Assembly: GCF_009806555.1 (NCBI RefSeq)
Contig: NZ_VUOK01000005.1
Coordinates: forward strand, 1-64,000
DNA length: 64,000 nt
Source of the DNA: Methylobacterium sp. 2A
Lineage (GTDB): Bacteria; Pseudomonadota; Alphaproteobacteria; Rhizobiales; Beijerinckiaceae
Direction: 5' to 3'
Shown: positions 18,440 to 27,047 of the stretch, one piece after another
How the letters are laid out: the number at the start of each line of letters is the position of its first letter
Numbering within the stretch: the first letter of the stretch is position 1
Program-made: the position numbers and the translations under genes
The notes under the pieces: model-generated
Seen by the model: the letters and a program-made list of their open reading frames with translations, nothing else
Databases searched by the model: none
Told to the model about the DNA's origin: nothing

Positions 18440-19108
18440 GTGCGCGTCCTGATCGTCGAGGACGAGCCCCGCATCGCCGCCGACATCCGCGCGGGGCTGG
18501 AGCGGTCGGGCTACGTCGCCGACGTGGTCACGGACGGCGCGGCGGCGTGGTTCCGCGCCGAGACCGAGCCCTACGACGCCATGGTGCTCGACCTCGGCCT
18601 GCCGCGCCTCGACGGGCTCGGTGTGCTGCGGCGGCTGCGGGCCGCCGACATCGCCCTGCCGGTGCTGATCCTCACGGCGCGCGACGGCTGGCGCGAGCGG
18701 GTCGAGGGCATCGATGCCGGGGCCGACGACTACCTCGTCAAGCCGTTCCGCATGGAGGAGCTGGTGGCGCGGCTCCGGGCGATCCTGCGGCGCACCGCCG
18801 GCCACGCCTCGCCGGTGCTCCGGGCCGGCGCCGTGGAGCTCGACACCCGCACCCGGGCGGTCAGCGTCGACGGCCGACCGATCGATCTGACCGCCCTCGA
18901 ATACCGGCTCCTGTCGTTCCTGCTGCACCGGCCGGGGCAGGTCGTGCCGGCGGGCGAGCTGCTCGACCACCTCCACGGGGTCGGCACGGAGCGCGAGGCC
19001 AACGCCCTGGAAGCCCTTCTGACCCGCCTGCGGCGCAAGCTCGGACCGGGGGTGATCGAGACAAGGCGCGGCCAGGGCTACTGCGTTCCGGCGCCGGACG
19101 GCCCGTGA
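18440..19108 (+). CDS. OmpR-family response regulator
   Basis: Receiver domain at residues 1-115 with MRVLIVEDEPRIAADI, phosphoacceptor Asp51 in AMVLDLGLPRLDGL, and VKPFRMEELVARLRAILR. A winged-helix DNA-binding domain at 130-220 contains DLTALEYRLLSFLLHRPG and ALEALLTRLRRKLGPGVIET. GTG 18440 follows CAGGGGA. The regulator overlaps its sensor kinase by GTGA. By domain type it is close to the PhoP/QseB/TctD group. The signal is unknown; the PepSY gene upstream hints at envelope or metal sensing (inference). Confidence 0.93.
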   Translation: MRVLIVEDEPRIAADIRAGLERSGYVADVVTDGAAAWFRAETEPYDAMVLDLGLPRLDGLGVLRRLRAADIALPVLILTARDGWRERVEGIDAGADDYLVKPFRMEELVARLRAILRRTAGHASPVLRAGAVELDTRTRAVSVDGRPIDLTALEYRLLSFLLHRPGQVVPAGELLDHLHGVGTEREANALEALLTRLRRKLGPGVIETRRGQGYCVPAPDGP

Positions 19109-20436
19109 GGCGCCATTCGCTGCGCCTCCGGCTCGGCCTCGCGGCGGCGGCGCTGATCGCCCTGGCGCTCGTGCTCGCCGGGATCGGGCTGACCGTGATC
19201 CTCGACCGGGTGCTCGACGCCCGCACCGCCGACGGCCTCGACCGGACCGCCAAGCTGATCGCCGGACGGGTCAGCCTCGCGCCGGACGGGAGCCCGATCC
19301 TCTCCCGGGAGCCCCCGGACCCGCGCTTCGCCACGCCCTATGGCGGCCTGTACTGGCAGGTAGAGGCGGGATCGCACATCCTGCGGTCGCGCTCGCTCTG
19401 GGACAAGAGTCTGGATCCGGACAAGGCTGTCGCGTCGGGCACCGTCGACACGACGGGGCCGGATGGCGGCCGGCTCATCGCGGTGGTCCAGCCCCTCACG
19501 ATCGGGCCGGGCGGCGCCGAGACCGAGCTGCGGGTGATCGTCGCGGAGGACCGGCGCAACCTCGCGGCGAGCCGGACGACCTTCCTGCGCCTGCTCGTCC
19601 CGGCGCTCGTGGCCCTGTTCGGCGTGCTGACGCTGGCGATGACGCTGTTCGTGCGCCGGGCTCTGGCGCCGTTCCGGGTGCTGCAGGCGGATCTCCTGGC
19701 GGTCCATGCCGGGACGCGGACCCGGCTGCCGGAGCACTTTCCCGACGAGGTCCGGCCCCTCGTCCACGACCTCAACCGGCTGCTCGACGCGCAGGAGCGC
19801 GCACTGGTCCGCGCCCGGGATGCGGCCGCCGACATGGCCCACGGGCTCAAGACGCCGCTCGCCGTGCTCGACGCCCTGGCGCGCCGGTCCGAACCCGCCG
19901 ACCCGGCCCTCTCGGCCGAGATCGCCGAGCAGGCGCGGGCGATGGGCGGCCAGGTGGAGCGGGCGCTCACCCGGGCGCGGATCGCCGCCTCCGGCGACCT
20001 GCGGCGGCGGTCCTGCCGGGTCGCCCCGGTGGCGGAGCGCTTGGTCGCCACCATGTGCCGGCTGCCGGAGGGGGATTCCCTCGACTGGGCAATCTCGGTC
20101 CCGGAGACGCTGGCCTATCCGGGCGAGGAGGGCGAGCTGATGGAGGTTCTGGGCAACCTCCTCGACAATGCCCGCAAATGGGCTCACCGGCGGGTCCGGA
20201 TCACCGGCGCGGCGGCGGGTGATCAAAGCCTCGCCGTCGAGGATGACGGCCCCGGCATGAGCCCGGCGGCCATCGCCGGCATCGGCCGCGGCCAGCGTTG
20301 GGACGAGACCCGGCCGGGCACGGGATTCGGCATCGCCATCGCCCGGGACGTGGCCGAGGCCGCGGGGGCGCAGCTGGAATTCGGGCGCTCGGCGCTGGGG
20401 GGCCTGCGGGCGGCGTTGCGCTGGCCGGGCGGGTAG
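19105..20436 (+). CDS. Sensor histidine kinase
   Basis: The GTG at 19105 overlaps the stop of the response regulator and gives 443 residues. Two membrane helices (about 11-33 and 161-183) enclose a periplasmic sensor domain of about 125 residues. Next come HAMP-like sequence, the phosphoacceptor His246 in AADMAHGLKTPLAVLDALAR, and a HATPase domain with LLDNARKWAHRRV (N box), VEDDGPGM (G1) and GTGFGIAIARDVAEAAG (G2). The HGLKTPLA H-box is typical of PhoQ/QseC-like kinases. It converges with cysC. Confidence 0.93.
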   Translation: MRRHSLRLRLGLAAAALIALALVLAGIGLTVILDRVLDARTADGLDRTAKLIAGRVSLAPDGSPILSREPPDPRFATPYGGLYWQVEAGSHILRSRSLWDKSLDPDKAVASGTVDTTGPDGGRLIAVVQPLTIGPGGAETELRVIVAEDRRNLAASRTTFLRLLVPALVALFGVLTLAMTLFVRRALAPFRVLQADLLAVHAGTRTRLPEHFPDEVRPLVHDLNRLLDAQERALVRARDAAADMAHGLKTPLAVLDALARRSEPADPALSAEIAEQARAMGGQVERALTRARIAASGDLRRRSCRVAPVAERLVATMCRLPEGDSLDWAISVPETLAYPGEEGELMEVLGNLLDNARKWAHRRVRITGAAAGDQSLAVEDDGPGMSPAAIAGIGRGQRWDETRPGTGFGIAIARDVAEAAGAQLEFGRSALGGLRAALRWPGG

Positions 20437-20452
20437 GGCGGCCCTCGACCGC

Positions 20453-21103
20453 TCACCGCCGCGGCTTCGCCCGGCCTTCAACCGGCCGGCTGAGGCGCAT
20501 GAGCAGCGCGCTCAAGGTCCGGGCGCAGGCCCGGGTCGTGCGGCCCTGCGTGGCGATGGTCAGGTCCGGGTGCTCCGGCGCCTCGTAGGGTGCCGAGATC
20601 CCGGTGAAGCCCGGGATCCGGCCGGCGCGGGCCAGCCGGTACAGGCCCTTCGGGTCGCGGGCCTCGCACAGGCCGAGCGGGGTGTCGACGAACACCTCCA
20701 CGAACGGGATGTCGCCCGCGATCCGCCGGGCCAGCGCCCGGTCGGCGCGATAGGGGGAGATCAGCGAGACGATCACCACCGAGCCCGCCTCGGCCATCAG
20801 CCGCGCCACCTCGGCGGTGCGCCGGACATTCTCGGACCGGTCCTGCGCCGTGAAGGTCAGGTCGGCGTTCAGCCCGTGGCGGAGGTTGTCGCCGTCGAGG
20901 ACCGCACTGTGCCGGCCGCCCGCAACGAGCGTCCGGTCGGCCGCCGCCGCGAGGGTCGACTTGCCGGCCCCCGACAGGCCGGTCAGCCACGCGATGACCG
21001 GCCCCTGGCCGAGGCGCGCCCACCGTTCCTCCCGCGCCTGCAGGGGGTGCCACGTCACGCGGCTCGAAGGCGCGCCGGTCGGGATCTTCTGCAAGACGCA
21101 CAT
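20453..21103 (-). CDS. cysC: Adenylylsulfate (APS) kinase
   Basis: CysC phosphorylates APS to PAPS, the universal sulfate donor. The P-loop GLSGAGKST is at 42-50, followed by AVLDGDNLRHGLNADLTFT, ENVRRTAEVARLMAEAG, and the family signature CEARDPKGLYRLARAG with YEAPEHPDL. I chose ATG 21103 because it leaves about the same N-terminal length before WHP as E. coli CysC; ATG 21121 and ATG 21154 are in-frame alternatives. It stands without cysN or cysD and is immediately downstream of a sulfotransferase gene, so it probably supplies PAPS to that enzyme. Confidence 0.93.
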   Translation of the reverse strand: MCVLQKIPTGAPSSRVTWHPLQAREERWARLGQGPVIAWLTGLSGAGKSTLAAAADRTLVAGGRHSAVLDGDNLRHGLNADLTFTAQDRSENVRRTAEVARLMAEAGSVVIVSLISPYRADRALARRIAGDIPFVEVFVDTPLGLCEARDPKGLYRLARAGRIPGFTGISAPYEAPEHPDLTIATQGRTTRACARTLSALLMRLSRPVEGRAKPRR

Positions 21104-21176
21104 ATCCACCGCCTGGGGCATCGTCCGCGGGCGCGGCTGCCGGTGATCGAACATCGCGAGGGAGGGCCGGGCCGCG

Positions 21177-22298
21177 TCAGGGCACGCGCCAGGCCGGGTA
21201 TCCGGCGGCATCGCCGAGGCGCTCCTTGAACTCCTCCAGGAGGTAGGCCGCCCGCCGACGCCAGGCGGGGGGCGGCCGGAAGGCGACGTGATCCATCGCC
21301 GCCTGCACCATCGCGGCGACCAGGGCCTCCGTCTCCGGGGTGACAGGCCCGGCGGCGAGCTCGTTCGGGGGGGCGGCCGGCGCGGCCTCGACGACCGCAT
21401 CCCAAGGCCGGCCCCAGCAGACGGCGGCGAAGCGTTCGTTGGCACCCGCGTAGCGCGCCGCGACCCGGGCCAGACCCTCCGGCGCATCGCCGCGGAACCG
21501 TTCCGCGTCGAATCCCCGCGCCCAGGCCCAGCGATCGAGGACATGGCCGAGCTGCCGCGGATGCCCGATCACCTGCCGGTGCACGCCGAGCCGGTACAGG
21601 CGGCGCGCGGCCTCGACGGCGAGCGGCCCCGAACTCCGGTTGGTCCGGTATTCGAGATCGGCCGGGGTCAGCAGCGGCGCGAGGCGGTCGCGCAGGCCGA
21701 GATCCCCGATCAGCCGCGCGAGCAGCGGCGCGTCCGACCGGCGGTCGCGGAACGGCACCGCGGTCACGCGGCCCTGGGACGCCCGGCGCCAACGCTCCAG
21801 CAGGCCCCCGTAATCGTAGCGTCCGGACGTCCCCTCGACGGCCAGGAAGCCGCGGAAGGTGCGGCCCTCGAAGACGACCTGCGTCCGCAGCGCGTAGGCC
21901 GAGGCCAGCTGCTCCCCCTGCGGCTTGACGACCAGCGCCGTCTCCAGGGCGAAGCCATGCCGCGCGCAGATCCCGGCCAGGATCTCCGGCACCCGCCAGC
22001 GCGCCCGCTGGACGGCAAAATCCTCGTAGGAGAGGATCAGAATGTCCGCCCGGGTCGTGGCGAGGGCCTCGTCGAGCCGCGCGAGGCCGGCGCGGCGCTC
22101 CGCCTCGGGACGTCGCCGGTCGAGCCCCTGGCCGAGCCGGTGGTGATTGACGTCGAGGCTCTCGGGCGCGCCCGGCGGCATCAGCTTCGGGTAGCAGATC
22201 CCGACCGCGTCGAGGCGGGGACGCAGCCGCGCCAGCACCTCCTGGAACGCGGTGGAGCCGGTCCGCGGCATCCCGATATGGATGATTGCGCGTCGCAC
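21177..22298 (-). CDS. PAPS-dependent sulfotransferase homologue
   Basis: The 373-residue protein starts with a 5'-phosphosulfate-binding loop, AIIHIGMPRTGSTAFQEVLA, as in bacterial sulfotransferases. A second typical element is ADILILSYEDF, and a later RSDAPLLARLIGDLGL helix region is compatible with the family. No signal peptide is present, so it acts in the cytoplasm, probably on a sugar or lipid headgroup (inference). The gene is directly followed by cysC on the same strand, and the pair is likely an operon for making a sulfated metabolite. Confidence 0.8.
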   Translation of the reverse strand: MRRAIIHIGMPRTGSTAFQEVLARLRPRLDAVGICYPKLMPPGAPESLDVNHHRLGQGLDRRRPEAERRAGLARLDEALATTRADILILSYEDFAVQRARWRVPEILAGICARHGFALETALVVKPQGEQLASAYALRTQVVFEGRTFRGFLAVEGTSGRYDYGGLLERWRRASQGRVTAVPFRDRRSDAPLLARLIGDLGLRDRLAPLLTPADLEYRTNRSSGPLAVEAARRLYRLGVHRQVIGHPRQLGHVLDRWAWARGFDAERFRGDAPEGLARVAARYAGANERFAAVCWGRPWDAVVEAAPAAPPNELAAGPVTPETEALVAAMVQAAMDHVAFRPPPAWRRRAAYLLEEFKERLGDAAGYPAWRVP

Positions 22299-22437
22299 GT
22301 GTCCTGTCGACCCTGCTGGAATCTAAGACTTCGGCCGATGTCGGCACGGCAGGGCGCAGTCCACGCGCGAGCGCGGACGGGCTTATCCGGAACGACAGCC
22401 GATTAGATCCGTAATCACGGTCCGATCACGGGAACGC

Positions 22438-22468
22438 GACCAGAAATAGCCAAGCTCCGTTTCTGGTC
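22438..22468. other. Perfect 9-bp AT-rich hairpin between metW and the sulfotransferase gene
   Basis: GACCAGAAA (22438-22446) and TTTCTGGTC (22460-22468) are exact inverted repeats around a 13-base loop. Just upstream a direct repeat ATCACGG-TCCG-ATCACGG is also visible. It lies in the 289-base gap between metW (upstream) and the sulfotransferase gene (downstream), so it could end the metXW transcript or be an operator. Confidence 0.45.
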
Positions 22469-22587
22469 TATTTCAGATGAAGCCACGAACGAATATCGGT
22501 TGCACGGCGCGGCGCCGCGGATACGCGCAGGCTGAGAGGCGGGATGTCCGATCGCGGACGCCGGCGGCCGTCCCGTGGAACAGCGCC

Positions 22588-23304
22588 CTAGCGGCCGCCC
22601 TCGGCGCCGTCGCGGCGGAGCAGGAACACGCCCTGCGCGCCGAACAGGTTCCAGACCCACCAGGGCATCGAGAACCGCATCGGCCGGCCGCGGGCGTTGA
22701 GCGCCGTGGCGTGCTCGATCCGGGCACCGATCAGGCGGCAGAGCCCGACGAAGTCGCGGATCGTGCAATGGTGGATGTTGGGCGTCTCCCACCACGCATC
22801 CGGCATGATCTCGGTGATCGGCATGCGCCCGCGCAGGGCGAGTTCCGACCGGACCCGCCAATGGCCGAAATTCGGAAACGAGATGATCACCTGCCGGCCG
22901 ATCCGCAGCAGGTGCTCCAGCACCACCCGGGGGTTGCGGGTCGCCTGGATGGTCTGGGACAGGACCACCACGTCGAAGGCGCCGTCCGGATAATTGGCGA
23001 GGTCGGTGTCGGCGTCGCCCTGGATCACCGAGAGGCCCCGGGCGAGGCAGGCATTCACGCCCTCGCGCGACAGCTCGATCCCGCGCCCGTCGATGCCGCG
23101 CCGGTCGCGCAGGAGCGCCAGCAGCGAGCCGTCGCCGCAGCCGATGTCGAGGACGCGGGCGCCCGCCGGGACGAGGCCGAGCACGACGAGGTGGTCGACC
23201 CGCGGCGCGCCGTTCTCCCCGGCATGGGGGAGGGCATCCGCGCTCTCCCAGGGCGCGCCGTGGTCGATCTTGCCCAGGAAGAGTTTGTCCGCCGAACCGC
23301 TCAT
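22588..23304 (-). CDS. metW: MetW, SAM-dependent methyltransferase-like partner of MetX
   Basis: A 238-residue class I methyltransferase-fold protein: motif I in [35 protein letters not shown], then the MetW-typical [20 protein letters not shown] and [20 protein letters not shown]. MetW associates with and activates the MetX acyltransferase in many proteobacteria. ATG 23304 overlaps the metX stop codon (ATGA), so translation is coupled. The N-terminus [20 protein letters not shown] is less conserved. Confidence 0.94.
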   Translation of the reverse strand: MSGSADKLFLGKIDHGAPWESADALPHAGENGAPRVDHLVVLGLVPAGARVLDIGCGDGSLLALLRDRRGIDGRGIELSREGVNACLARGLSVIQGDADTDLANYPDGAFDVVVLSQTIQATRNPRVVLEHLLRIGRQVIISFPNFGHWRVRSELALRGRMPITEIMPDAWWETPNIHHCTIRDFVGLCRLIGARIEHATALNARGRPMRFSMPWWVWNLFGAQGVFLLRRDGAEGGR

Positions 23305-24506
23305 AGGCCGCGCGCCCGGGCTGCCGCGTCGATGAAGCCGCGGGCGGCGGAGAACATCGCCGGCTCGTCGAGCAGGAAGGCGTCGTGGCCCTTGTCGCTC
23401 TCGACCTCCACGAAGGCGACCGGCGCCGCGGCGGCGTTGAGCGCGTGGACGATCGCCCGGGACTCCCGGGTCGGGAACAGCCAGTCCGAGGTGAAGGAGA
23501 TCACGCAGAAGCGGGTCCTGGTGCCCCGGAACGCGTTGGCGAGCACGCCGCCATGGTCCTCGGCCAGGTCGAAATAATCCATCGCCCGGGTGAGATAGAG
23601 ATAGGCGTTGGCGTCGAACCGCTCGACGAAGCTCAGGCCCTGGTGGCGCAGGTAGCTCTCGATCTGGAAATCGGCGTTGAACGAGAAGGTCGGCGCCGAG
23701 CCGCCCTGGAAGCGGCGGCCGAACTTCCGGTGGAGCGCCGGCTCGGAGAGATAGGTGATGTGCGCGCCCATCCGGGCGACGCCGAGTCCCTTGGCGGGGC
23801 GCGTGCCCTCCTCGAGATAGCGCCCATCCGCCCAGGCGGGATCCGCCATGATCGCCTGACGGCCGACCTCGTGGAAGGCGATGTTCTGCGCCGAATGGCG
23901 GGGGCCCGTGGCGATCGGCATCGCGGCGAAGACGCGCTCGGGATAGAGCGCCGCCCATTGCAGCACCTGCATCCCGCCCATCGAGCCGCCGATGCACAGG
24001 AACAGATCCTGGACGCCGAGATGCTCCAGCAGCATCGCCTGCGCCCGAACCATGTCGCGGATCGTCACCAGCGGGAAGTTCAGCCCGTAGGGCCGGCCCG
24101 TCGCCGGGTCGATCGAGGCCGGGCCGGTGGAGCCCATGCACGAGCCGATGACGTTCGAGCAGACGACGAAGTAGCGGTCCGTGTCGATCGGCTTGCCGGG
24201 GCCGACCAGGGTCTCCCACCAGCCGGGCTTGCCGGTCACCGGATGGGTGTGGGCGAAGTACTGGTCGCCGGTGAGCGCATGGCAGATCAGCACCGCGTTC
24301 GAGCGCGCGGCGTTGAGGGTGCCGGCGGTCTGGTAGGCGATCTGGAAGGGCGCGAGTTCGACGCCCGCATCGGTCAGCAGCGGCCGGTCCGCACCGAATC
24401 GGGCGACCGGGCTCTTCGGGTCGAGCGCCTGCGAGCGCTCGGAGGCGCGTCGGGCCGGCTCGTCGATCGGGTCCGGCCGGAGGGCCGTGTCCGGTTGGGT
24501 GTCCAT
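23301..24506 (-). CDS. metX: Homoserine O-acyltransferase
   Basis: MetX acylates homoserine with acetyl- or succinyl-CoA, the first dedicated step of methionine synthesis. This alpha/beta hydrolase has the nucleophile Ser175 in [10 protein letters not shown], the family motif [15 protein letters not shown] and the late Asp and His in [10 protein letters not shown] and [15 protein letters not shown]. The first 30 residues are a variable, probably flexible extension. It is followed by metW with a 4-base overlap. A possible structured leader lies upstream, but no SAM-II aptamer core was recognised in it. Confidence 0.95.
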   Translation of the reverse strand: MDTQPDTALRPDPIDEPARRASERSQALDPKSPVARFGADRPLLTDAGVELAPFQIAYQTAGTLNAARSNAVLICHALTGDQYFAHTHPVTGKPGWWETLVGPGKPIDTDRYFVVCSNVIGSCMGSTGPASIDPATGRPYGLNFPLVTIRDMVRAQAMLLEHLGVQDLFLCIGGSMGGMQVLQWAALYPERVFAAMPIATGPRHSAQNIAFHEVGRQAIMADPAWADGRYLEEGTRPAKGLGVARMGAHITYLSEPALHRKFGRRFQGGSAPTFSFNADFQIESYLRHQGLSFVERFDANAYLYLTRAMDYFDLAEDHGGVLANAFRGTRTRFCVISFTSDWLFPTRESRAIVHALNAAAAPVAFVEVESDKGHDAFLLDEPAMFSAARGFIDAAARARGL

Positions 24507-24520
24507 GGCGGGTCTTGACG

Positions 24521-24559
24521 ACCGTGTTTCCGGGCAGGCCCGAGCCGGGAGAGCACGGT
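24521..24559 (-). promoter_or_regulatory. Possible structured 5' leader of metX
   Basis: ACCGTG (24521-24526) and CACGGT (24554-24559) form an outer stem enclosing CGGGC-AG-GCCCG (24531-24542). On the transcript this ends about 15 bases before the metX ATG. The AAAAAGG-type pseudoknot of SAM-II riboswitches is not present. It may be a different regulatory structure or chance GC pairing. Confidence 0.3.
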
Positions 24560-24630
24560 TTCGCCTGACGCGCCGCCCTCGCCCGATGCGGCCAGCGAGG
24601 CTTGGGAGGTAATGCGCGGGGCGGCGAGCG

Positions 24631-24813
24631 TCAACGCGCGCCGCCGGTGCAGCTTGACCGGCCGCCGGCTTCCCAGTCGGACAGAGCGGCTGTCCAAACG
24701 GTCCCGGCCGGCCGGTCCGCCGGCGCCGACGCCAGGGCCCGCTTGGCCCGCATCCAGGCGGGCTCGACCATGCAGGACGCGCCGTCCCGGACGATGTCGA
24801 AAAACTGGCTCAT
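24631..24813 (-). CDS. Small hypothetical protein, 60 residues
   Basis: A strong GGAGAGGAAC ribosome-binding site directly before ATG 24813 supports translation. The protein [20 protein letters not shown] continues with an alanine-rich basic segment and ends [10 protein letters not shown]. No domain or membrane segment was recognised. It is isolated between metX and a run of small membrane proteins, all on the minus strand. Confidence 0.5.
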   Translation of the reverse strand: MSQFFDIVRDGASCMVEPAWMRAKRALASAPADRPAGTVWTAALSDWEAGGRSSCTGGAR

Positions 24814-24894
24814 GTTCCTCTCCGTTCGGTGATGACGGAGGTCTAGATCACGTCCGCAAGCGCGACGGTGCGGCCGAGCACGTGCTGCTCGGTT

Positions 24895-25074
24895 CTACGT
24901 GATGGGCGCAGCCATCAGCGCCAGCCCCAGGGCCGGCAGCGCGACCGCGAGGGCGGCCCGGGCATCGAGCCGGTCGGCCCCGACCCCCGCCCACCAGTGC
25001 CGGCTCGCCGCGCTCTCGATCAGGATCCCGGCCAGCACGAGGGCGCAGCCGGCCAGCGCCTGTAGCGAAACCAT
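24895..25074 (-). CDS. Small membrane protein, 59 residues
   Basis: ATG 25074 follows a GAGG sequence at usable spacing; a GTG six codons upstream is the alternative. Two hydrophobic segments are visible, SLQALAGCALVLAGILI and ALAVALPALGLALMAAPI, separated by a short polar loop with HWWAG, so it probably spans the membrane twice. No family was recognised. It is on the same strand as a similar small membrane protein at 25154-25321, 79 bases away. Confidence 0.5.
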   Translation of the reverse strand: MVSLQALAGCALVLAGILIESAASRHWWAGVGADRLDARAALAVALPALGLALMAAPIT

Positions 25075-25153
25075 GACAACCTCATCCTCCACCGCCGGTC
25101 CGTGCCCGGCCGTCGAATCCGGTGGGCAAGTCGGTCCGGTGCCTGACGGTTCC

Positions 25154-25321
25154 TCAGCGGATCGCCGCCGCGCAGGCGGCGAAGATCAGGGCCGCCCCGG
25201 CCGCGGTGATGCAGCCATTGGCCCAGGGCGCGGCCTCCGCGCGCCGCAGGCGGCAATCCGCGGCGACCGAGGTGAGGATCCCGATCAGGAACAGGCTGCA
25301 GGGGATCAGGTCACCGGCCAT
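25154..25321 (-). CDS. Small membrane protein, 55 residues
   Basis: From ATG 25321 the protein has two hydrophobic helices, LIPCSLFLIGILTSVAA and CITAAGAALIFAACAAAI, joined by a polar CRLRRAEAAPWANG loop. The ribosome-binding site is weak. Size and topology are the same as in the neighbouring 24895-25074 gene, so the two may be related in function, though their sequences do not match closely. Confidence 0.45.
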   Translation of the reverse strand: MAGDLIPCSLFLIGILTSVAADCRLRRAEAAPWANGCITAAGAALIFAACAAAIR

Positions 25322-25464
25322 TCTCGATCCATTCACGCACACGCAGGGCGCGGCGCGCCCGTTGCGCCCTGTCTCCGGATTCAACAGGCCGAAACGTGGC
25401 GCGTGCCCCGCGGCATTTGCGCGTCGCCGGTTTTGCCGCGGCCGGCGCGGGCGGATCGTCGCCG

Positions 25465-25761
25465 TCAGAGCTGGGCCTGGGCCGGCGCCGTGCCGAAATC
25501 CTCCGGCCCCATGTCGAGCAGGTCGTTCGGCGTCTCGGTCCGGTCGTAGGCTTGGCTGGCCGCGGCCTCGATCGCCGCCTGGTTGCGGGCGAACAGGTCG
25601 AGGGGCGCCACGTCGGCCCCCGCGCCGAAGCGCTGGCGCAGCACCGGGATCGGCACGTCGATCCCGATCACGCGCTCGCCGTTGGTCATGGCGAAGCGGA
25701 TCAGGGTGTCGTCGGCGGGCAGGATGTGGGCGCCGCCGTCCAAGTAGCGTGTGAGGGGCAT
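25465..25761 (-). CDS. Conserved-looking hypothetical protein, 98 residues
   Basis: ATG 25761 follows AAGGACGGAAG. The N-terminal half is beta-rich and resembles small DUF1488-type proteins only vaguely: DTLIRFAMTNGERVIGIDVP. The C-terminal half is helical and acidic (LFARNQAAIEAAASQAYDR, DLLDMGPEDFGTAPAQAQL). No catalytic motif is visible. It diverges from hisC. Confidence 0.6.
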   Translation of the reverse strand: MPLTRYLDGGAHILPADDTLIRFAMTNGERVIGIDVPIPVLRQRFGAGADVAPLDLFARNQAAIEAAASQAYDRTETPNDLLDMGPEDFGTAPAQAQL

Positions 25762-25810
25762 GGCTTCCGTCCTTCGCGGTCGGGTGAGACCGGAAGAGGT
25801 AGGGCGGTGC

Positions 25811-25856
25811 GGGCCTGCGGGGATGGAGCCGCCATCCTGCCGCCGCGAGCAGGCCC
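25811..25856. other. Nested hairpin upstream of hisC
   Basis: GGGCCTGC (25811-25818) pairs with GCAGGCCC (25849-25856), and inside GGATGG (25821-25826) pairs with CCATCC (25832-25837). It lies about 75 bases before the hisC start. There is no run of histidine codons, so it is not a classical his attenuator. Confidence 0.35.
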
Positions 25857-25931
25857 GGGTTCACCGGCAAAGGAAATGTTGTAGACGGGCGCGAACAATC
25901 CTCCGCACCGCGCAGATCGAGTCGCCCCGCA

Positions 25932-27047
25932 ATGTCCGCCCCGCAGCCCGCCCGCCCGGAACCGCGCCCCGGTGTCCTGGCGATCGACACCTACGTGCCC
26001 GGCAAGAGCGGGCGGCCCGGCGGCGGCAAGGTCTACAAGCTCTCCTCCAACGAGACGCCGCTCGGCCCGAGCCCGGCGGCTTTGGCCGCGCTCCACGAGG
26101 CGAGCGCCAAGCTCGAGACCTACCCGGACGGGCGCGCCACCGTCTTGCGCGCGGCAATCGCCAAGCGCTACGGGCTCGACCCCGAGCGGATCGTCTGCGG
26201 CGCGGGCTCGGACGAGCTGCTCTCGCTGCTGGCCTACGCGTATGGCGGGCCGGGGACCGAGGGCATCTACTCGGAGCACGGATTCCTGGTCTACCGGATC
26301 GCCATCCTGGCCTCGGGCGCCGAGCCGGTGGTGGCGCCCGAGCGGGACTTCACCACCGATGTCGACGCGATCCTCGCCCGGGTCACGGAGCGGACCCGGA
26401 TCGTCTACGTCACCAACCCCAGCAACCCGACCGGCACCTACCTGCCCTTCGACGAGATCCGCCGCCTGCATGCCGGCCTGCCGCCGCAGGTGCTGCTGGT
26501 GATCGACGGCGCCTATGCCGAGTACGTCCGGGCGAACGACTACTCGGCCGGGCTGGAACTCGCGCTCGAATCCGAGAACGTCGTGATGACCCGGACCTTC
26601 TCGAAGATCCACGGGCTGGCCGCCGTGCGGATCGGCTGGATGGTGGCGCCGGCCCATGTCGTGGATGCGGTCAACCGGATCCGGGGCCCGTTCAACGTCT
26701 CGGGGCCGGCGATCGCCGCCGGCTCGGCCGCCATCGCCGACGAGGCCCACATGGCGGCGGCCGCCGCCCACAACGCGGAGTGGCTGCCCAAGCTCATCGA
26801 GGGCGCCCGCGCGCTCGGCCTCACGGTCACGCCGAGCGTGGCGAATTTCCTGCTGATCCACTTCCCCGACGAACCCGGCCGCTCGGCCGCGGATGCGGAC
26901 GCGTTCCTCACCGAGCGTGGGCTCATCACCCGCCGGGTCGCCGCCTACGGGCTGCCGAACGCCTTGCGGGTGACGGTGGCGAGCGCCGAGGCGAACACCG
27001 CTTTCCTTGCGGCTTTGCGCGATTTCGTACGAGGCGCAAATGCCTGA
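25932..27047 (+). CDS. hisC: Histidinol-phosphate aminotransferase
   Basis: A 371-residue class I/II PLP aminotransferase. The HisC-type signatures are [45 protein letters not shown] (PLP-binding Asn) and [17 protein letters not shown] with the Schiff-base Lys. In alphaproteobacteria such enzymes often also transaminate aromatic amino-acid precursors. Its overlap with tyrC supports a role in tyrosine/phenylalanine synthesis here (inference). Confidence 0.92.
   Translation: MSAPQPARPEPRPGVLAIDTYVPGKSGRPGGGKVYKLSSNETPLGPSPAALAALHEASAKLETYPDGRATVLRAAIAKRYGLDPERIVCGAGSDELLSLLAYAYGGPGTEGIYSEHGFLVYRIAILASGAEPVVAPERDFTTDVDAILARVTERTRIVYVTNPSNPTGTYLPFDEIRRLHAGLPPQVLLVIDGAYAEYVRANDYSAGLELALESENVVMTRTFSKIHGLAAVRIGWMVAPAHVVDAVNRIRGPFNVSGPAIAAGSAAIADEAHMAAAAAHNAEWLPKLIEGARALGLTVTPSVANFLLIHFPDEPGRSAADADAFLTERGLITRRVAAYGLPNALRVTVASAEANTAFLAALRDFVRGANA

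Noticed and set aside
24507..24630. SAM-II riboswitch before metX
   Set aside because: The conserved pseudoknot core with the A-rich AAAAAGG-like strand is absent; only GC stems are present.
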